From: Maribacter_C sp947494565
GTDB lineage: Bacteria; Bacteroidota; Bacteroidia; Flavobacteriales; Flavobacteriaceae
Assembly (NCBI RefSeq): GCF_047345415.1
Contig: NZ_JBLFEP010000003.1
Coordinates: 1-64,000, forward strand
DNA: 64,000 bases
Reading direction: 5' to 3'
Under the pieces are notes generated by a model. The model searched no databases and was not told the origin of the DNA. It saw only the letters and a list, made by a program, of their open reading frames with translations. The translations under genes were made by a program, and so were the position numbers. This document shows positions 44,007-53,089 of the stretch, in pieces (the first letter of the stretch is position 1; every line of letters starts with the position of its first letter).

Positions 44007-45707
44007 ATGGCCAATTACAATATCGACGCTAAAAAGGAAATGACATATGACGCCATCGTCATCGGTTCCGGAATCAGTGGGGGTTGGGCGGCGAAAGAAC
44101 TTTGCGAGAAAGGGCTTAAAACCCTAGTTCTCGAACGTGGACCAATAGTAGAACATGTAGTCGATTATCCCACCATGAACCTAGATCCATGGGATATGGA
44201 GTTACGGGGAGGACTCACTCCGGAACAAAAAAAGAAACATTATAAAAATATTCGCTCAGGTTGGGTCGGCACGGAAACAGAACATTTTTGGGCCGATGAC
44301 GAGGCGAATCCATATACCGAAGTGAAGCCCTTTTTATGGTTGCGTGGACATCAAATGGGCGGGCGTTCTTTGCTATGGGGAAAGCAAACCTACCGCTGGT
44401 CCGACCTTGATTTCGAAGCCAATGCCAAAGATGGTCATGGGGTCGATTGGCCCATTCGCTATAACGACATCGAACCGTGGTACACTTATGTGGAAAAGTT
44501 CGCGGGTATAAGTGGTGCACCACTAGGATTGCCCCAATTACCGGACAGTCATTTTCTTCCTCCTATGGAAATGAATTGTGTGGAGAAACATGTAAAAAGC
44601 CGAATAGAGAAAGATTTTAAGGGCCGAAATATGATTATCGGTCGTTGCGCACATTTGACCGTACCTCATAACGGTCGTGGACAGTGCCAAAACCGGAATC
44701 GCTGTAGTCGTGGTTGTCCGTTTGGGGCGTATTTCAGCAGCAACGCAGTGACCCTACCTGCCGCAAATGCTACAGGAAATTTGACCATTCGACCCTATTC
44801 CATAGTACAGTCCGTCATATATGATGATGCTAAAGGAAAGGCGACCGGCGTGCGGATTATCGATGCTGAATCAAATGAGGATATTGTGTATTCGGCAAAG
44901 GTTATTTTTTGTAATGCCTCGACCTTGAGTACTACACAGATTCTTTTGAATTCGAAATCAAAACGATTTGAAAACGGTTTGGGTAATGATAGTGGCGAGT
45001 TGGGCCATAATCTAATGGATCATACTTACCGCGTTGGCGCTATGGGCAAAGTTGAGGGGTTTGACGATACCTATTATAAAGGAAGAAGACCCAACGGGAT
45101 TTATATTCCGCGGTACTGGAACATCAATGAAGAAACCAAGAACGATAAGTTTTTAAGAGGATTCGGCTATCAGGGTGGTGGATATCGCGGTGGAAATGCG
45201 GCGAATATCGAAGATTTCGGAGCAGATTTCAAGGACACCATTTTAAAACCCGGACCGTGGGAATTCTTTATCACTGGATTTGCAGAATGCCTACCATATC
45301 ACGAGAACCAAGTAGGCCTCAATGATCAGGTTTTAGACAAATGGGGGCAGCCGACATTGTCAATAGATGCAGAGTTCAAAGGAAACGAAAAAGCAGCGAA
45401 CAAACAGATACAGGAAGATGCGGTGGAGATGCTTGAAAAAGCAGGACTCAAGGATGTTTTGGGTTTTGATAATGAACATCCGCCGGGCTTTGGGGTGCAT
45501 GAAATGGGGACCGCACGCATGGGCCGAGACCCAAAAACTTCGGTGTTGAATGGTTTTAACCAAGTACATGCGGCCAAAAATGTTTTTGTAACCGACGGTG
45601 CTTGTATGACGTCATCGTCATGCGTAAATCCGTCATTGACCTATATGGCCATTACCGCAAGGGCTGCCAATCATGCGGTATCCGAATTAAAAAAATTAAA
45701 CCTGTAG
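44007..45707 (+). CDS. GMC-family FAD oxidoreductase (sugar dehydrogenase large subunit type)
   Basis: This 566-aa flavoprotein begins with an FAD-binding loop YDAIVIGSGISGGWAAKELCEKG (residues 14-36), a family MGGRSLLWGKQTYRWSD block (near 110), a cysteine-rich NRCSRGCPFGAYFSS stretch (near 232) and the C-terminal GVHEMGTARMG catalytic histidine block and DGACMTSSSCVNPSLT. It has no signal of its own and could be exported with the adjacent small Tat subunit, which starts 3 bases after its stop. Together they resemble the membrane gluconate/glucoside dehydrogenase complexes. No cytochrome subunit is in the window. Confidence 0.9.
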   Translation: MANYNIDAKKEMTYDAIVIGSGISGGWAAKELCEKGLKTLVLERGPIVEHVVDYPTMNLDPWDMELRGGLTPEQKKKHYKNIRSGWVGTETEHFWADDEANPYTEVKPFLWLRGHQMGGRSLLWGKQTYRWSDLDFEANAKDGHGVDWPIRYNDIEPWYTYVEKFAGISGAPLGLPQLPDSHFLPPMEMNCVEKHVKSRIEKDFKGRNMIIGRCAHLTVPHNGRGQCQNRNRCSRGCPFGAYFSSNAVTLPAANATGNLTIRPYSIVQSVIYDDAKGKATGVRIIDAESNEDIVYSAKVIFCNASTLSTTQILLNSKSKRFENGLGNDSGELGHNLMDHTYRVGAMGKVEGFDDTYYKGRRPNGIYIPRYWNINEETKNDKFLRGFGYQGGGYRGGNAANIEDFGADFKDTILKPGPWEFFITGFAECLPYHENQVGLNDQVLDKWGQPTLSIDAEFKGNEKAANKQIQEDAVEMLEKAGLKDVLGFDNEHPPGFGVHEMGTARMGRDPKTSVLNGFNQVHAAKNVFVTDGACMTSSSCVNPSLTYMAITARAANHAVSELKKLNL

Positions 45708-45710
45708 CTA

Positions 45711-46304
45711 ATGGATAGAAGAAGTGCTTTAAGAAGAACGGGAGTATTGGCGGGGGCTGCAATGGCCATGCCCTCTTTATTTTCACTGTTGCAGGCCTGT
45801 AAACAAGAACCTAGGTTGACGTGGCAACCCGAATTTTTTTCGGAATCGGAAGCGAAGACCGTGAGCACAATAGTCGATATGATCTTACCGCGGACGGATA
45901 CACCGGGCGCGCTGGATGTTAAAGTCGATATGTTCATCGATAAGGTCATTGCCCAAACGTATGGGAAAGACGGGCAAGCGCATATGCGAGCTGAATTAGC
46001 GGCTTTCAATACAACCTGTGAAGCTGATTTCGGAGCGGTTTTCATCCATTTGGATGCTACCAAGAAAAGGGAGGTGCTCAGCGCAGCGGAAAAAACCTCA
46101 GGAAAATTAAGTCGCGGAGTATGGGGGCAAGCTGTGGGGCGACAAGAAACTATAGGATTCTATCGCTCTCTGAAATCCATGGCAATTTGGGCCTACTTCA
46201 CTTCAGAGGAAATCGGGGAAAATGTCTTGAACTATGACCCCGTACCGGGCGTTTACGAGGGGTGTAAACCACTTTCGGAAGTCGGCAATCGTTGGAGTTT
46301 GTAA
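45711..46304 (+). CDS. Gluconate 2-dehydrogenase subunit 3-like protein (Tat-exported)
   Basis: This 197-aa small subunit has a twin-arginine leader (DRRSALRRTGVLAG) and a cysteine at residue 27 (LLQAC) that could be lipidated. The mature part shows FFSESEAKTVSTIVDMILPRTDTPGALDV and TIGFYRSLKSMAIWAYFTSEEIGENVLNYDPVPG, both typical of gluconate 2-dehydrogenase subunit 3 (DUF1593-type). Its role is to escort and anchor the GMC subunit to the periplasmic face of the membrane. It begins 3 bases after that gene. It converges on the TIGR04076 gene. Confidence 0.88.
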   Translation: MDRRSALRRTGVLAGAAMAMPSLFSLLQACKQEPRLTWQPEFFSESEAKTVSTIVDMILPRTDTPGALDVKVDMFIDKVIAQTYGKDGQAHMRAELAAFNTTCEADFGAVFIHLDATKKREVLSAAEKTSGKLSRGVWGQAVGRQETIGFYRSLKSMAIWAYFTSEEIGENVLNYDPVPGVYEGCKPLSEVGNRWSL

Positions 46305-46318
46305 AGTATCTCGACATT

Positions 46319-46681
46319 CTATTTTTCGCTTCCGTCCCATTTCACGGGACTCACGTCGTCATGATCTAAAACACGTAAGCCACCGCGGTCAATTCGCATA
46401 ACCAATTTACATTCCGGGTCGGGGCAGACGACTCGTGCATCGGTTTCCATCCAGTCAGCGGGATGGTTTTTACGCTGTTTGGTGGGTAACAAGGGAATGG
46501 TGGACTGTAAGGCGTATAGACAAAAATCGATGTTATTGGCCATCGATAGTTTTCCTCCTTTCAAATGGAAGGCATCACCTACCTTCATAACACAGGTACA
46601 ATTGCCATCTATCTTTTCGACCACCACGGTCAAGTCATACAGCTCAAATTGATCGTCGCGGAGTTCCTTTTTCTTTTCCAT
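46319..46681 (-). CDS. TIGR04076-family small protein
   Basis: This 120-aa protein matches the small TIGR04076 family: a strand-rich beginning (YDLTVVVEKIDGNCTCVMKVGDAFHLKGGKL), a cysteine at FCLYALQS, the DWMETDARVVCPDPECKLVMRID block, and a proline-containing LLPTK stretch. Cysteines at 29, 31, 53 and two in CPDPEC are possible metal ligands. Function is unknown. It overlaps the end of the NhaC-type antiporter gene by 38 bases in a different frame on the same strand, so its translation is likely coupled to that of the antiporter. Confidence 0.8.
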   Translation of the reverse strand: MEKKKELRDDQFELYDLTVVVEKIDGNCTCVMKVGDAFHLKGGKLSMANNIDFCLYALQSTIPLLPTKQRKNHPADWMETDARVVCPDPECKLVMRIDRGGLRVLDHDDVSPVKWDGSEK

Positions 46682-48083
46682 TTTCTTTAGTTATCATTTT
46701 GGTTTTTCCTAGGCTGAATACAAGCGTACCTAGTGCTACGAGCAACAGACCCCAAGACATAAAGTTATACAGGCCGACTTCAAGTGGGCTGACTTGCGCA
46801 ATACCGTATTCCTGACCTGTCATGGTCATGTTTGCCATCAAGATGACGGGAATGAAATAGGGCAACACAAAAGGGAAGATACAGGCAATCAAGCTGAGCA
46901 GGTTGGCCCTCCTTACTTTTGAGACGCCTAAACGTTCCCCTGTTTTTTTTGTAAAATCGGTGACCATTAATATCGCTACAATACTATGGGTCGTCAATAG
47001 AACGGCAATACTCATCACCCCAGCTATCCATCCTTCGGCATGTTTTTCGGTCTGCGTGCGGGTCGCCGCAAAATCCACTACTAGTTTCATCAGTCCACTA
47101 GCTTTTAGGGTGGCGACCAGGCCCATCAGCAAAATAGTGAAGATACTCAGGCCTATGGCGCGATTGATTCCGTCGATAATAAAGCTTCTGGCGGTAAAGT
47201 TTTCCAAATCCAAGGAAATGATTTCCGATACCGGAAGCAATCCGGTAACAAGGCCTAATAACGTACCGAACAGTAACCCGAATAGTAGTCCGTGCAGCAG
47301 ATGTTTCCCCCTTAGAAATAGATAGATAATATAAGCGGGAATCAAAAGCATGGGCAGCCCTTTGGGGTCACCAAGAACAGCCGTTGTACTGACGGGTTCC
47401 GCAGAACCCTTTGCAAAGGAAACAGCCAGATAACCAATGATGGCCAGAAGAGCGGCGGGAAGGAGGTATTTCAACCTGCTTTTAATAACCGTACCGATTT
47501 GCGCATCTTGACTCAGAGCACTGGCAATGGTGGTATCGGATATGGGGGCAATGAAATCACCAAAGGTCGCCCCCCCGATAATGGCACCGGCCAACACCGG
47601 CAAGGGAGCCCCAAGAACTCCGCCGGTTGGGTAGAGCAACGGGCTGCATATCAAGATAGTCGCAAAACTAGAACCAGTTGATAATGATACAATGCAACAA
47701 ATCAGAAAGGTCGCTATAACAAACCCAGGGCCACTGAGATGAAGTTGATCGGAGAGCCAAATCAATGCCTCTACAAACCCCGTTAGCGTCATCAGAATTC
47801 CGATGATGGAGGCCAAAATCCAGGCCGTAATCATGATCATTACGATTTTCTGTGACATTCCCGATATGACTACTTCGGAAAAGGCTGCGCGATTTTTGCA
47901 TAAAACCAAACCAAGGGCCAACGCCAAAATCAATACGGGCCAAAAGCCCTTTTCATCAGGAGCCCCCGAAAGTGCAATGATGATAACTCCGGTGACAAAA
48001 ATGAAAAATGGAAGCAAGGCGCCAAATGCGCCGCCATAAAACTTGATTTCCGGAAGTTTTTCCTGTTGTTGCTCTAGTTTCAA
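46644..48083 (-). CDS. NhaC-type Na+/H+ antiporter family membrane protein
   Basis: This 479-aa inner-membrane protein has about 12 hydrophobic segments and the NhaC/ArsB-like family features: STGSSFATILICSPLLYPTGG, GGATFGDFIAPISDTTIASALSQDA (with conserved acidic residues for cation binding) and a second inverted half with MTGQEYGIAQ. It probably exchanges sodium or a related cation/organic acid for protons. The only in-frame start is a TTG at 48083, two bases after the aldo/keto reductase stop. The following small gene overlaps its end by 38 bases. Cargo cannot be read. Confidence 0.88.
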   Translation of the reverse strand: MKLEQQQEKLPEIKFYGGAFGALLPFFIFVTGVIIIALSGAPDEKGFWPVLILALALGLVLCKNRAAFSEVVISGMSQKIVMIMITAWILASIIGILMTLTGFVEALIWLSDQLHLSGPGFVIATFLICCIVSLSTGSSFATILICSPLLYPTGGVLGAPLPVLAGAIIGGATFGDFIAPISDTTIASALSQDAQIGTVIKSRLKYLLPAALLAIIGYLAVSFAKGSAEPVSTTAVLGDPKGLPMLLIPAYIIYLFLRGKHLLHGLLFGLLFGTLLGLVTGLLPVSEIISLDLENFTARSFIIDGINRAIGLSIFTILLMGLVATLKASGLMKLVVDFAATRTQTEKHAEGWIAGVMSIAVLLTTHSIVAILMVTDFTKKTGERLGVSKVRRANLLSLIACIFPFVLPYFIPVILMANMTMTGQEYGIAQVSPLEVGLYNFMSWGLLLVALGTLVFSLGKTKMITKENGKEKGTPRRSI

Positions 48084-48085
48084 AC

Positions 48086-49129
48086 TTAATCTTCGTTGAG
48101 ATTGTATTTCATAATGGCGCCGTGCTTACCGGTTTTATCACGCTCAAGCTCGTAAAAAGGACCGTTTGGCCCCTGACTTTGGGCAACGATTTCAGCGATT
48201 TGCCCGAGGTCGTCCGCGTCTAAGGTAAAGGTATCCAGCCGTTGTAAACTTTCCAGATGCCTACGATTTCGAGCTCCAACGATGACTCCGGCGACCATCG
48301 GTTTTTGTAAAACATAGTGACACGCCACTTCCGCAATGGCCACCTCATATTTATCCGCTATTTTCCGCAGTACATGCAACAATTGTTGAAATAACTCATA
48401 ACTACCGAATTCTTCGATTATCAAGCGGTACTTGGTCAATGATCGATTTTCAAATGGTGGTTTAGGATCCGGAACATTCAGATAACGGTCACTGAGAAAC
48501 CCTCCAGCTACGGTGCCATAACAGAGATATGGAATGGAATGTTCTTGGGCCAGGTCGGTCATCTGCCTTTCCACACGCTGGTCCAATACGGAATACTGCA
48601 CCTGATTCGAGGCGATTTGCACACCGGCATCGAGCATTTCCTTGATACGTGTTGTATCAAAATTGGTGATCCCCAGAAACCTGATTTTTCCTGCTTTGCG
48701 CAATTCGGTCAAATGAACGGCGGTTTCGAGATATCTGGGAAATTGGTAGTCCCACCAAGCGAATTGAACCAAGTCAAGACGTTCGACACCAAGTCGCCTT
48801 AGGGAACGGTCGATGATTCGTGTGGTTTCTTCCTTGCTCAACGTTGCTAAGGCGTTATAATCGGGTACGTACTTGGTATGCACCTGTATCGGGGGCAAAT
48901 CTCCGGCTCGAAAGGCATCGGCATGGGTTTTCCTGAACTTTCCGATAAGTTCTTCCACTCCGGTATAAATGTCCGCACAGTCAAAAGTAGTAATACCGGC
49001 CTTTACAAAATGGTACATATCATCCAATGCCTGTTCTTCTGAGATGTTTCCATGTCCGCCTGCCAAATGCCAACCTCCTTTGACCACCCTTGAAATGGAG
49101 TATTCTGGTTGTAGTGCTATTCGTTCCAT
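48086..49129 (-). CDS. Aldo/keto reductase with altered catalytic histidine position
   Basis: This 347-aa NADPH-dependent oxidoreductase of the AKR superfamily shows FDCADIYTGVEELIG with catalytic Asp and Tyr near 50-55, a lysine in VHTKY near 86, and the C-terminal VIVGARNRRHL cofactor loop. The position that normally carries the catalytic histidine reads LVQFAWWDY, with Ala124, so the standard tetrad appears incomplete. Substrate is unknown; sugar or L-galactose-type oxidoreductases share this family. It lies between the DUF885 gene (3 bases) and the antiporter gene (2 bases) in one operon. Confidence 0.85.
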   Translation of the reverse strand: MERIALQPEYSISRVVKGGWHLAGGHGNISEEQALDDMYHFVKAGITTFDCADIYTGVEELIGKFRKTHADAFRAGDLPPIQVHTKYVPDYNALATLSKEETTRIIDRSLRRLGVERLDLVQFAWWDYQFPRYLETAVHLTELRKAGKIRFLGITNFDTTRIKEMLDAGVQIASNQVQYSVLDQRVERQMTDLAQEHSIPYLCYGTVAGGFLSDRYLNVPDPKPPFENRSLTKYRLIIEEFGSYELFQQLLHVLRKIADKYEVAIAEVACHYVLQKPMVAGVIVGARNRRHLESLQRLDTFTLDADDLGQIAEIVAQSQGPNGPFYELERDKTGKHGAIMKYNLNED

Positions 49130-49132
49130 AAA

Positions 49133-50851
49133 TTAATTCGGTATGCTTTCTTCAAAGATGGGGTAGAACTCCTCAATAGGAATAGGCCCCGCCTTCATAA
49201 TGGTATCCATAAAAAGTTTCAAATTGAAGCGATCCCCTAAGCGTTGCTCTTCCGATTTTAAAAGTTCAGTGAACTGAGCTCCTCCAAGATAGTAGGAAGT
49301 TAGTTGCAACGGGGAGTTCATAATTCGCCCCCAAAGACTCTTCGCAAATTGAGGAGCGACCAAAGCGGTCTTGGTCGAGAAGCTCATCACTTGTTCTTTG
49401 TTCCATCCATTGCAATGTACCTGTACCGAAGTATAAGATCGATTCGCATTTTCCAATCGTTTCCGGAGATGCGCTAGGAGCGTCAAATGCTGTCCTTCTT
49501 CCCAACCAGCATCAAGAAGCACTTTTTCTGTAAACGTGGCCCATCCCTCGATATAAATCCCGTAGGGAAATAGCATTCTCAGGGGATGAGGGGTTTCCCG
49601 GCTGATTTTTAACTGCATATAATGCCCCGGAAAAAGCTCGTGAATGACGATCATGCGATTGAAGGGTTTATTGAAAGAGGCCCAAAAATCGATTTGTTCC
49701 TGTTGTGGAAGCGTAGTGGGAATGGAAGGCAGGTTTAAGGTGGTCATAGGATTGGGATCGAAGGGCGGGGCACTGGCCACCCAACCGATACGTGCTGCAG
49801 CACCTGCACTTTCAGGTGCGGTCTGAATTCGTAAAGTCTGATTTTTTGGTAAGGTGGCGATATCCTTTTCTTTGATAAAGGCGATTGCGGCATCGGCTAA
49901 TTCTTGCCAGAACTGAAGATAGTCCGTGCTGTTTTTTGGAGCATCCTTTTCCATATCCGCCAAAGCTTTTTTGATGATTTCCAAAGCCTCCGATGGAAGT
50001 GCCTCGTCTGGATAGGTTGCCTTTAGATAGTTCTTTGAAACCCCGACCATAATGTCCTTTACGGTTTCGATTTCCGATAGGGCCATCTCGGCCAGCTTTT
50101 TAGCCGTTAGGTTACTGTCGGTATATAATTGCAACTGTCGATTGTATTCTTGCAGGCCCAAAACGGCTTCGATGTCTTTTGCTTCCGGCGCCAGAGTCGT
50201 ACGTACAAAATGTTGAAGTGATGCAATACTTATGAGGGCCTGGTCGTAGTTCGTATCGAAATTGGAACATGTTCTCGAAACCCCGTTTGACTTGAGGTCG
50301 TCGGAAAGCCTTGTTTGTATGTATTCCACGGCTTCGGATAATTCGCGCATACCGTTTTCCATTTCCTTTTTTGAAACCGCTTTCAGATTCGATTGTGCGG
50401 AATGACATAATTCCTTAATCTTATCTAAGCGTTGACACAATATATCGGATTGCTCCGGTGCCAATAGAAAATCGGACTTGAATACCGAAGGCAATGCATT
50501 TGAAATCAAACGGGAGTAGTGGCGTAGTGAATTTTCGTGCCTCGACAGGGATTTCCAGATATCCAATTCCGATTGGGCCTGAACCCGCAATAACCGTGCA
50601 TCGATGGCATCTATGGGAATCGCATCGTTCAAGAGTGTATGTAGGGTATTTTCATTGAATGCTATCCATTGAAGGACGGTTGCTTTCGAGCGGTTTTCAT
50701 ACTGGAATACCGCTTCGCGTATCCCTGATTTTAGAGCCTTGGAGGGGTAGAATTTTTTCCATTCCTCGACGTAGGTTTCGCTGAGTTCTTGCGCGGAAAG
50801 CGTAGCACTCATCAGAAGGATGAGGTACCAAAACCTATTTCGAATTCCCAT
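49133..50851 (-). CDS. DUF885-family exported metallopeptidase-like protein
   Basis: This 572-aa protein has a signal peptide (RFWYLILLMSATLSA) and the DUF885 layout: a long helical N-terminal half and a zinc-peptidase block MIVIHELFPGHYMQ (HExxPGH, near residue 407), followed by the third-ligand region EGWATFTEKVL (near 434). Homologues are periplasmic peptidases of the M32/M3-like fold; the substrate is unknown. It is the first gene of the minus-strand operon and diverges from the Crp/Fnr gene at 50944. A 92-base gap between them holds no obvious operator. Confidence 0.87.
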   Translation of the reverse strand: MGIRNRFWYLILLMSATLSAQELSETYVEEWKKFYPSKALKSGIREAVFQYENRSKATVLQWIAFNENTLHTLLNDAIPIDAIDARLLRVQAQSELDIWKSLSRHENSLRHYSRLISNALPSVFKSDFLLAPEQSDILCQRLDKIKELCHSAQSNLKAVSKKEMENGMRELSEAVEYIQTRLSDDLKSNGVSRTCSNFDTNYDQALISIASLQHFVRTTLAPEAKDIEAVLGLQEYNRQLQLYTDSNLTAKKLAEMALSEIETVKDIMVGVSKNYLKATYPDEALPSEALEIIKKALADMEKDAPKNSTDYLQFWQELADAAIAFIKEKDIATLPKNQTLRIQTAPESAGAAARIGWVASAPPFDPNPMTTLNLPSIPTTLPQQEQIDFWASFNKPFNRMIVIHELFPGHYMQLKISRETPHPLRMLFPYGIYIEGWATFTEKVLLDAGWEEGQHLTLLAHLRKRLENANRSYTSVQVHCNGWNKEQVMSFSTKTALVAPQFAKSLWGRIMNSPLQLTSYYLGGAQFTELLKSEEQRLGDRFNLKLFMDTIMKAGPIPIEEFYPIFEESIPN

Positions 50852-50943
50852 GTCGTACCTATTTTTATCTTAGGCGAGAAAGATACTGATTAATGTGGAA
50901 ATTGTACCTTGAAGATCTTAATTACAATACCTAATATTGAAGT

Positions 50944-51540
50944 ATGAATAGTGCTCACGCAAAATCACTTTATGAGGATTCCCTTATTTTTTCAAACATC
51001 CAAAAGTATATTGTCTTAACGTGTGAGGAGAAAGAATTTTTAAAATCCGTTCTTTATGAAATCGAGGTTCCGCCAAAGCATATGCTACTCAGGCAGGGCC
51101 AAATCTGCAGGCAGCTGTACTTTGTTTCGGAAGGGAGCATCAGGGCTTATAATCTGGATACCGATGGCAAGGAATCGACTATTATGTTCGGTATCGAAGA
51201 TTGGTGGATTACGGATATGTACGCCTTTACCCAACAAAAATCAGCTTTGCTATCCCTAGAAACCCTTGAGGATACGCGAGTGGTGGTCCTCGAATTCGAG
51301 GTGTTCGATAAAGCCTTGAAACACATACCGAAATTGGAACGTTTTTTTAGAATATTGTTTCAAAATGCCTATGTTCGCGAGCAACTTCGGGCGTTGGATT
51401 CCATTTCGCTGACTACAGAAGAACGATACCGCAAGTTTTTGGACAAATACCCTCAAATTGTGGAAAAGGTGACACAAAAACAGATCGCATCGTATTTAGG
51501 AGTCACTCCCGAGTTTTTGAGTTCGGTGAAAAAGAAATGA
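50944..51540 (+). CDS. Crp/Fnr-family cyclic-nucleotide-binding-fold regulator
   Basis: This 198-aa regulator has a full CNBD fold (about 28-150; EIEVPPKHMLLRQGQICRQLYFVSEGSIRAY, TIMFGIEDWWITDMYAF) and a short C-terminal part with ERYRKFLDKYPQIVEKVTQKQIASYLGVTPEFLSSVKK, a small HTH. This layout is common for flavobacterial Crp-like proteins of unknown ligand. It is not a typical cAMP receptor, since the usual phosphate-binding loop is absent. It stands divergent from the DUF885 operon. Target genes are not known. Confidence 0.85.
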   Translation: MNSAHAKSLYEDSLIFSNIQKYIVLTCEEKEFLKSVLYEIEVPPKHMLLRQGQICRQLYFVSEGSIRAYNLDTDGKESTIMFGIEDWWITDMYAFTQQKSALLSLETLEDTRVVVLEFEVFDKALKHIPKLERFFRILFQNAYVREQLRALDSISLTTEERYRKFLDKYPQIVEKVTQKQIASYLGVTPEFLSSVKKK

Positions 51541-51604
51541 AAGGTCTTAAACTATCTTAATTTTTTGGTAGGGGTAGTTTACGATCTTTACAAAAAAAAG
51601 ACAT

Positions 51605-51964
51605 ATGATGATGATCTTAATTGCAGGTCCGTATAGAAGTGGTACGGGTAACGATCCGATTTTGATTCAGCAGAACATGGATCGACTTGAGGCCCCTGCC
51701 CTCCCTATTTTTAGAAAGGGGCATATACCCATGATAGGGGAATGGGTGGCCAACCCATTGATGAAAATGGCAGGTTCGAAAGAAGTGGGCGATGCGATCT
51801 TCACGGAGATACAATATCCGGCATCGCATCGCGTACTTGCAAAATGCGATGCCATATTGCGAATTGAAGGGGTTTCAAATGGAGCGGATCAAGATGTAAA
51901 ACTGGCCAAAAAACTCGGATTAAAAGTGTATTATGATATAAATGATATTCCCGATGCTGAATGA
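51605..51964 (+). CDS. DUF4406-like (nucleoside deoxyribosyltransferase-fold) protein
   Basis: This 119-aa cytosolic protein has ILIAGPYRSGTGNDP at the N terminus, a GHIPMIGEWVANPLM middle and an ADQDVKLAKKLGLKVYYDIND end, the shape of the DUF4406/nucleoside 2-deoxyribosyltransferase-like family. Three consecutive ATG codons (51605, 51608, 51611) make the start ambiguous by two residues. Its last codons overlap the NudK gene by about 11 bases, suggesting co-translation. Function is unknown; a nucleotide-related role fits the neighbour. Confidence 0.65.
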   Translation: MMMILIAGPYRSGTGNDPILIQQNMDRLEAPALPIFRKGHIPMIGEWVANPLMKMAGSKEVGDAIFTEIQYPASHRVLAKCDAILRIEGVSNGADQDVKLAKKLGLKVYYDINDIPDAE

Positions 51965-52541
51965 GCGTGTACGACATATAAAAAAAGAGCTTCTTTCCGA
52001 TAATTGGTATACATTGAACAAGTTCAGTTTTGAGTACCAAAAAGATGATGGTAGTTGGGAACAGCAATATAGAGAGGCGTATGATCGAGGAAATGGAGCG
52101 GCTATTCTACTCTGCAACCAAGAAAAAGGAACGGTGATCCTCACACGTCAATTTCGTATGCCGACCTATGTGAATGGCAATGAAGATGGAATGATGGTCG
52201 AGGTCTGTGCCGGTTTATTGGATGGCGACCACCCTGAAGATTGTATCAAAAAAGAGGTAGAAGAGGAGACCGGATATCACATCAACGAGGTCACCAAAGT
52301 ATTTGAAAGCTATATGTCACCGGGTTCGGTGACCGAGATTCTGTATTTCTTTCTTGGTTTTTACGAAGACCGAATGAAGGTAAGTACCGGTGGTGGCGCG
52401 GAACATGAAACCGAAAATATCGAGGTATTGGAATACCCTTTTGAAGAGACCTTGACGATGATTACGGATGGGCGGATAAAGGATGCTAAGACCATCATGC
52501 TATTGCAATACGCTGCCCTTACCGGAATTTTCAATGCTTAG
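51954..52541 (+). CDS. nudK: GDP-mannose pyrophosphatase (NudK-type Nudix hydrolase)
   Basis: This 195-aa Nudix enzyme likely splits GDP-mannose, and perhaps other NDP-sugars, to GMP and mannose-1-phosphate. It closely resembles E. coli NudK in KELLSDNWYTLN, YDRGNGAAILL, QFRMPTYVNGNEDGMMVEVCAGLLDGD and the Nudix box ending KKEVEEETGY, then FESYMSPGSVTE. The open frame starts at 51942, but the ATG at 51954 fits the NudK N terminus. It overlaps the DUF4406-like gene stop, and msrA follows, so the three may share a transcript. Confidence 0.9.
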   Translation: MLNERVRHIKKELLSDNWYTLNKFSFEYQKDDGSWEQQYREAYDRGNGAAILLCNQEKGTVILTRQFRMPTYVNGNEDGMMVEVCAGLLDGDHPEDCIKKEVEEETGYHINEVTKVFESYMSPGSVTEILYFFLGFYEDRMKVSTGGGAEHETENIEVLEYPFEETLTMITDGRIKDAKTIMLLQYAALTGIFNA

Positions 52542-52585
52542 GTTCCCGGTTGTTATGTTATCTTTTCTTTTTCGACGTATTTCCT

Positions 52586-53089
52586 ATGCCAACAGTACAT
52601 AAAATAGGTCTTGGAGGAGGATGCCACTGGTGTACGGAAGCCGTGTATCAATCCCTCAAAGGGGTGATCAAGGTAGAACAAGGTTTTATTGCTTCATCAG
52701 GTTCTAACGCATCGTACTCAGAAGCTGTTATTGTACATTACGATGCCGGTGCGGTTTCCTTTAAAGATTTGATCGCCATTCACTTGCATACGCACAAAAG
52801 TAGTGTTGCGCATAGCATGCGATCAAAATATCGCTCGGCTATCTATACCTTCAATGGGAAGGATGCTGATTTCGCGCGTATGCTCATTAGTGAATTACAG
52901 ACCGATTTCAACGAAGAATTAATTACGCTGGTACTTCCTTTTAAAATGTTCAAACCCTCCGATACTCGGTTTCACGACTATTATTTTTCGGATCAGGAAA
53001 GGCCTTTTTGCCAAACCTATATCGAACCTAAGCTGAAGCTCTTAGCAACCAAGTTTTCGAACAAGGTAAAGGACGGGCTTGCGTCTTAG
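52586..53089 (+). CDS. msrA: Peptide methionine sulfoxide reductase A
   Basis: This 167-aa enzyme reduces methionine-S-sulfoxide in proteins. The catalytic block GGGCHWCTEAVYQ carries Cys13 (GCHWC, where most members have GCFWC) and a following acidic residue. VEQGFIASSGSNASYSEAV and HSMRSKYRSAIYTF are the substrate-binding regions. The frame extends upstream to 52550, but the ATG at 52586 matches the family. It is shorter than MsrA with C-terminal resolving cysteines, though a Cys lies near residue 148. Its stop overlaps the convergent carboxypeptidase gene stop. Confidence 0.93.
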   Translation: MPTVHKIGLGGGCHWCTEAVYQSLKGVIKVEQGFIASSGSNASYSEAVIVHYDAGAVSFKDLIAIHLHTHKSSVAHSMRSKYRSAIYTFNGKDADFARMLISELQTDFNEELITLVLPFKMFKPSDTRFHDYYFSDQERPFCQTYIEPKLKLLATKFSNKVKDGLAS

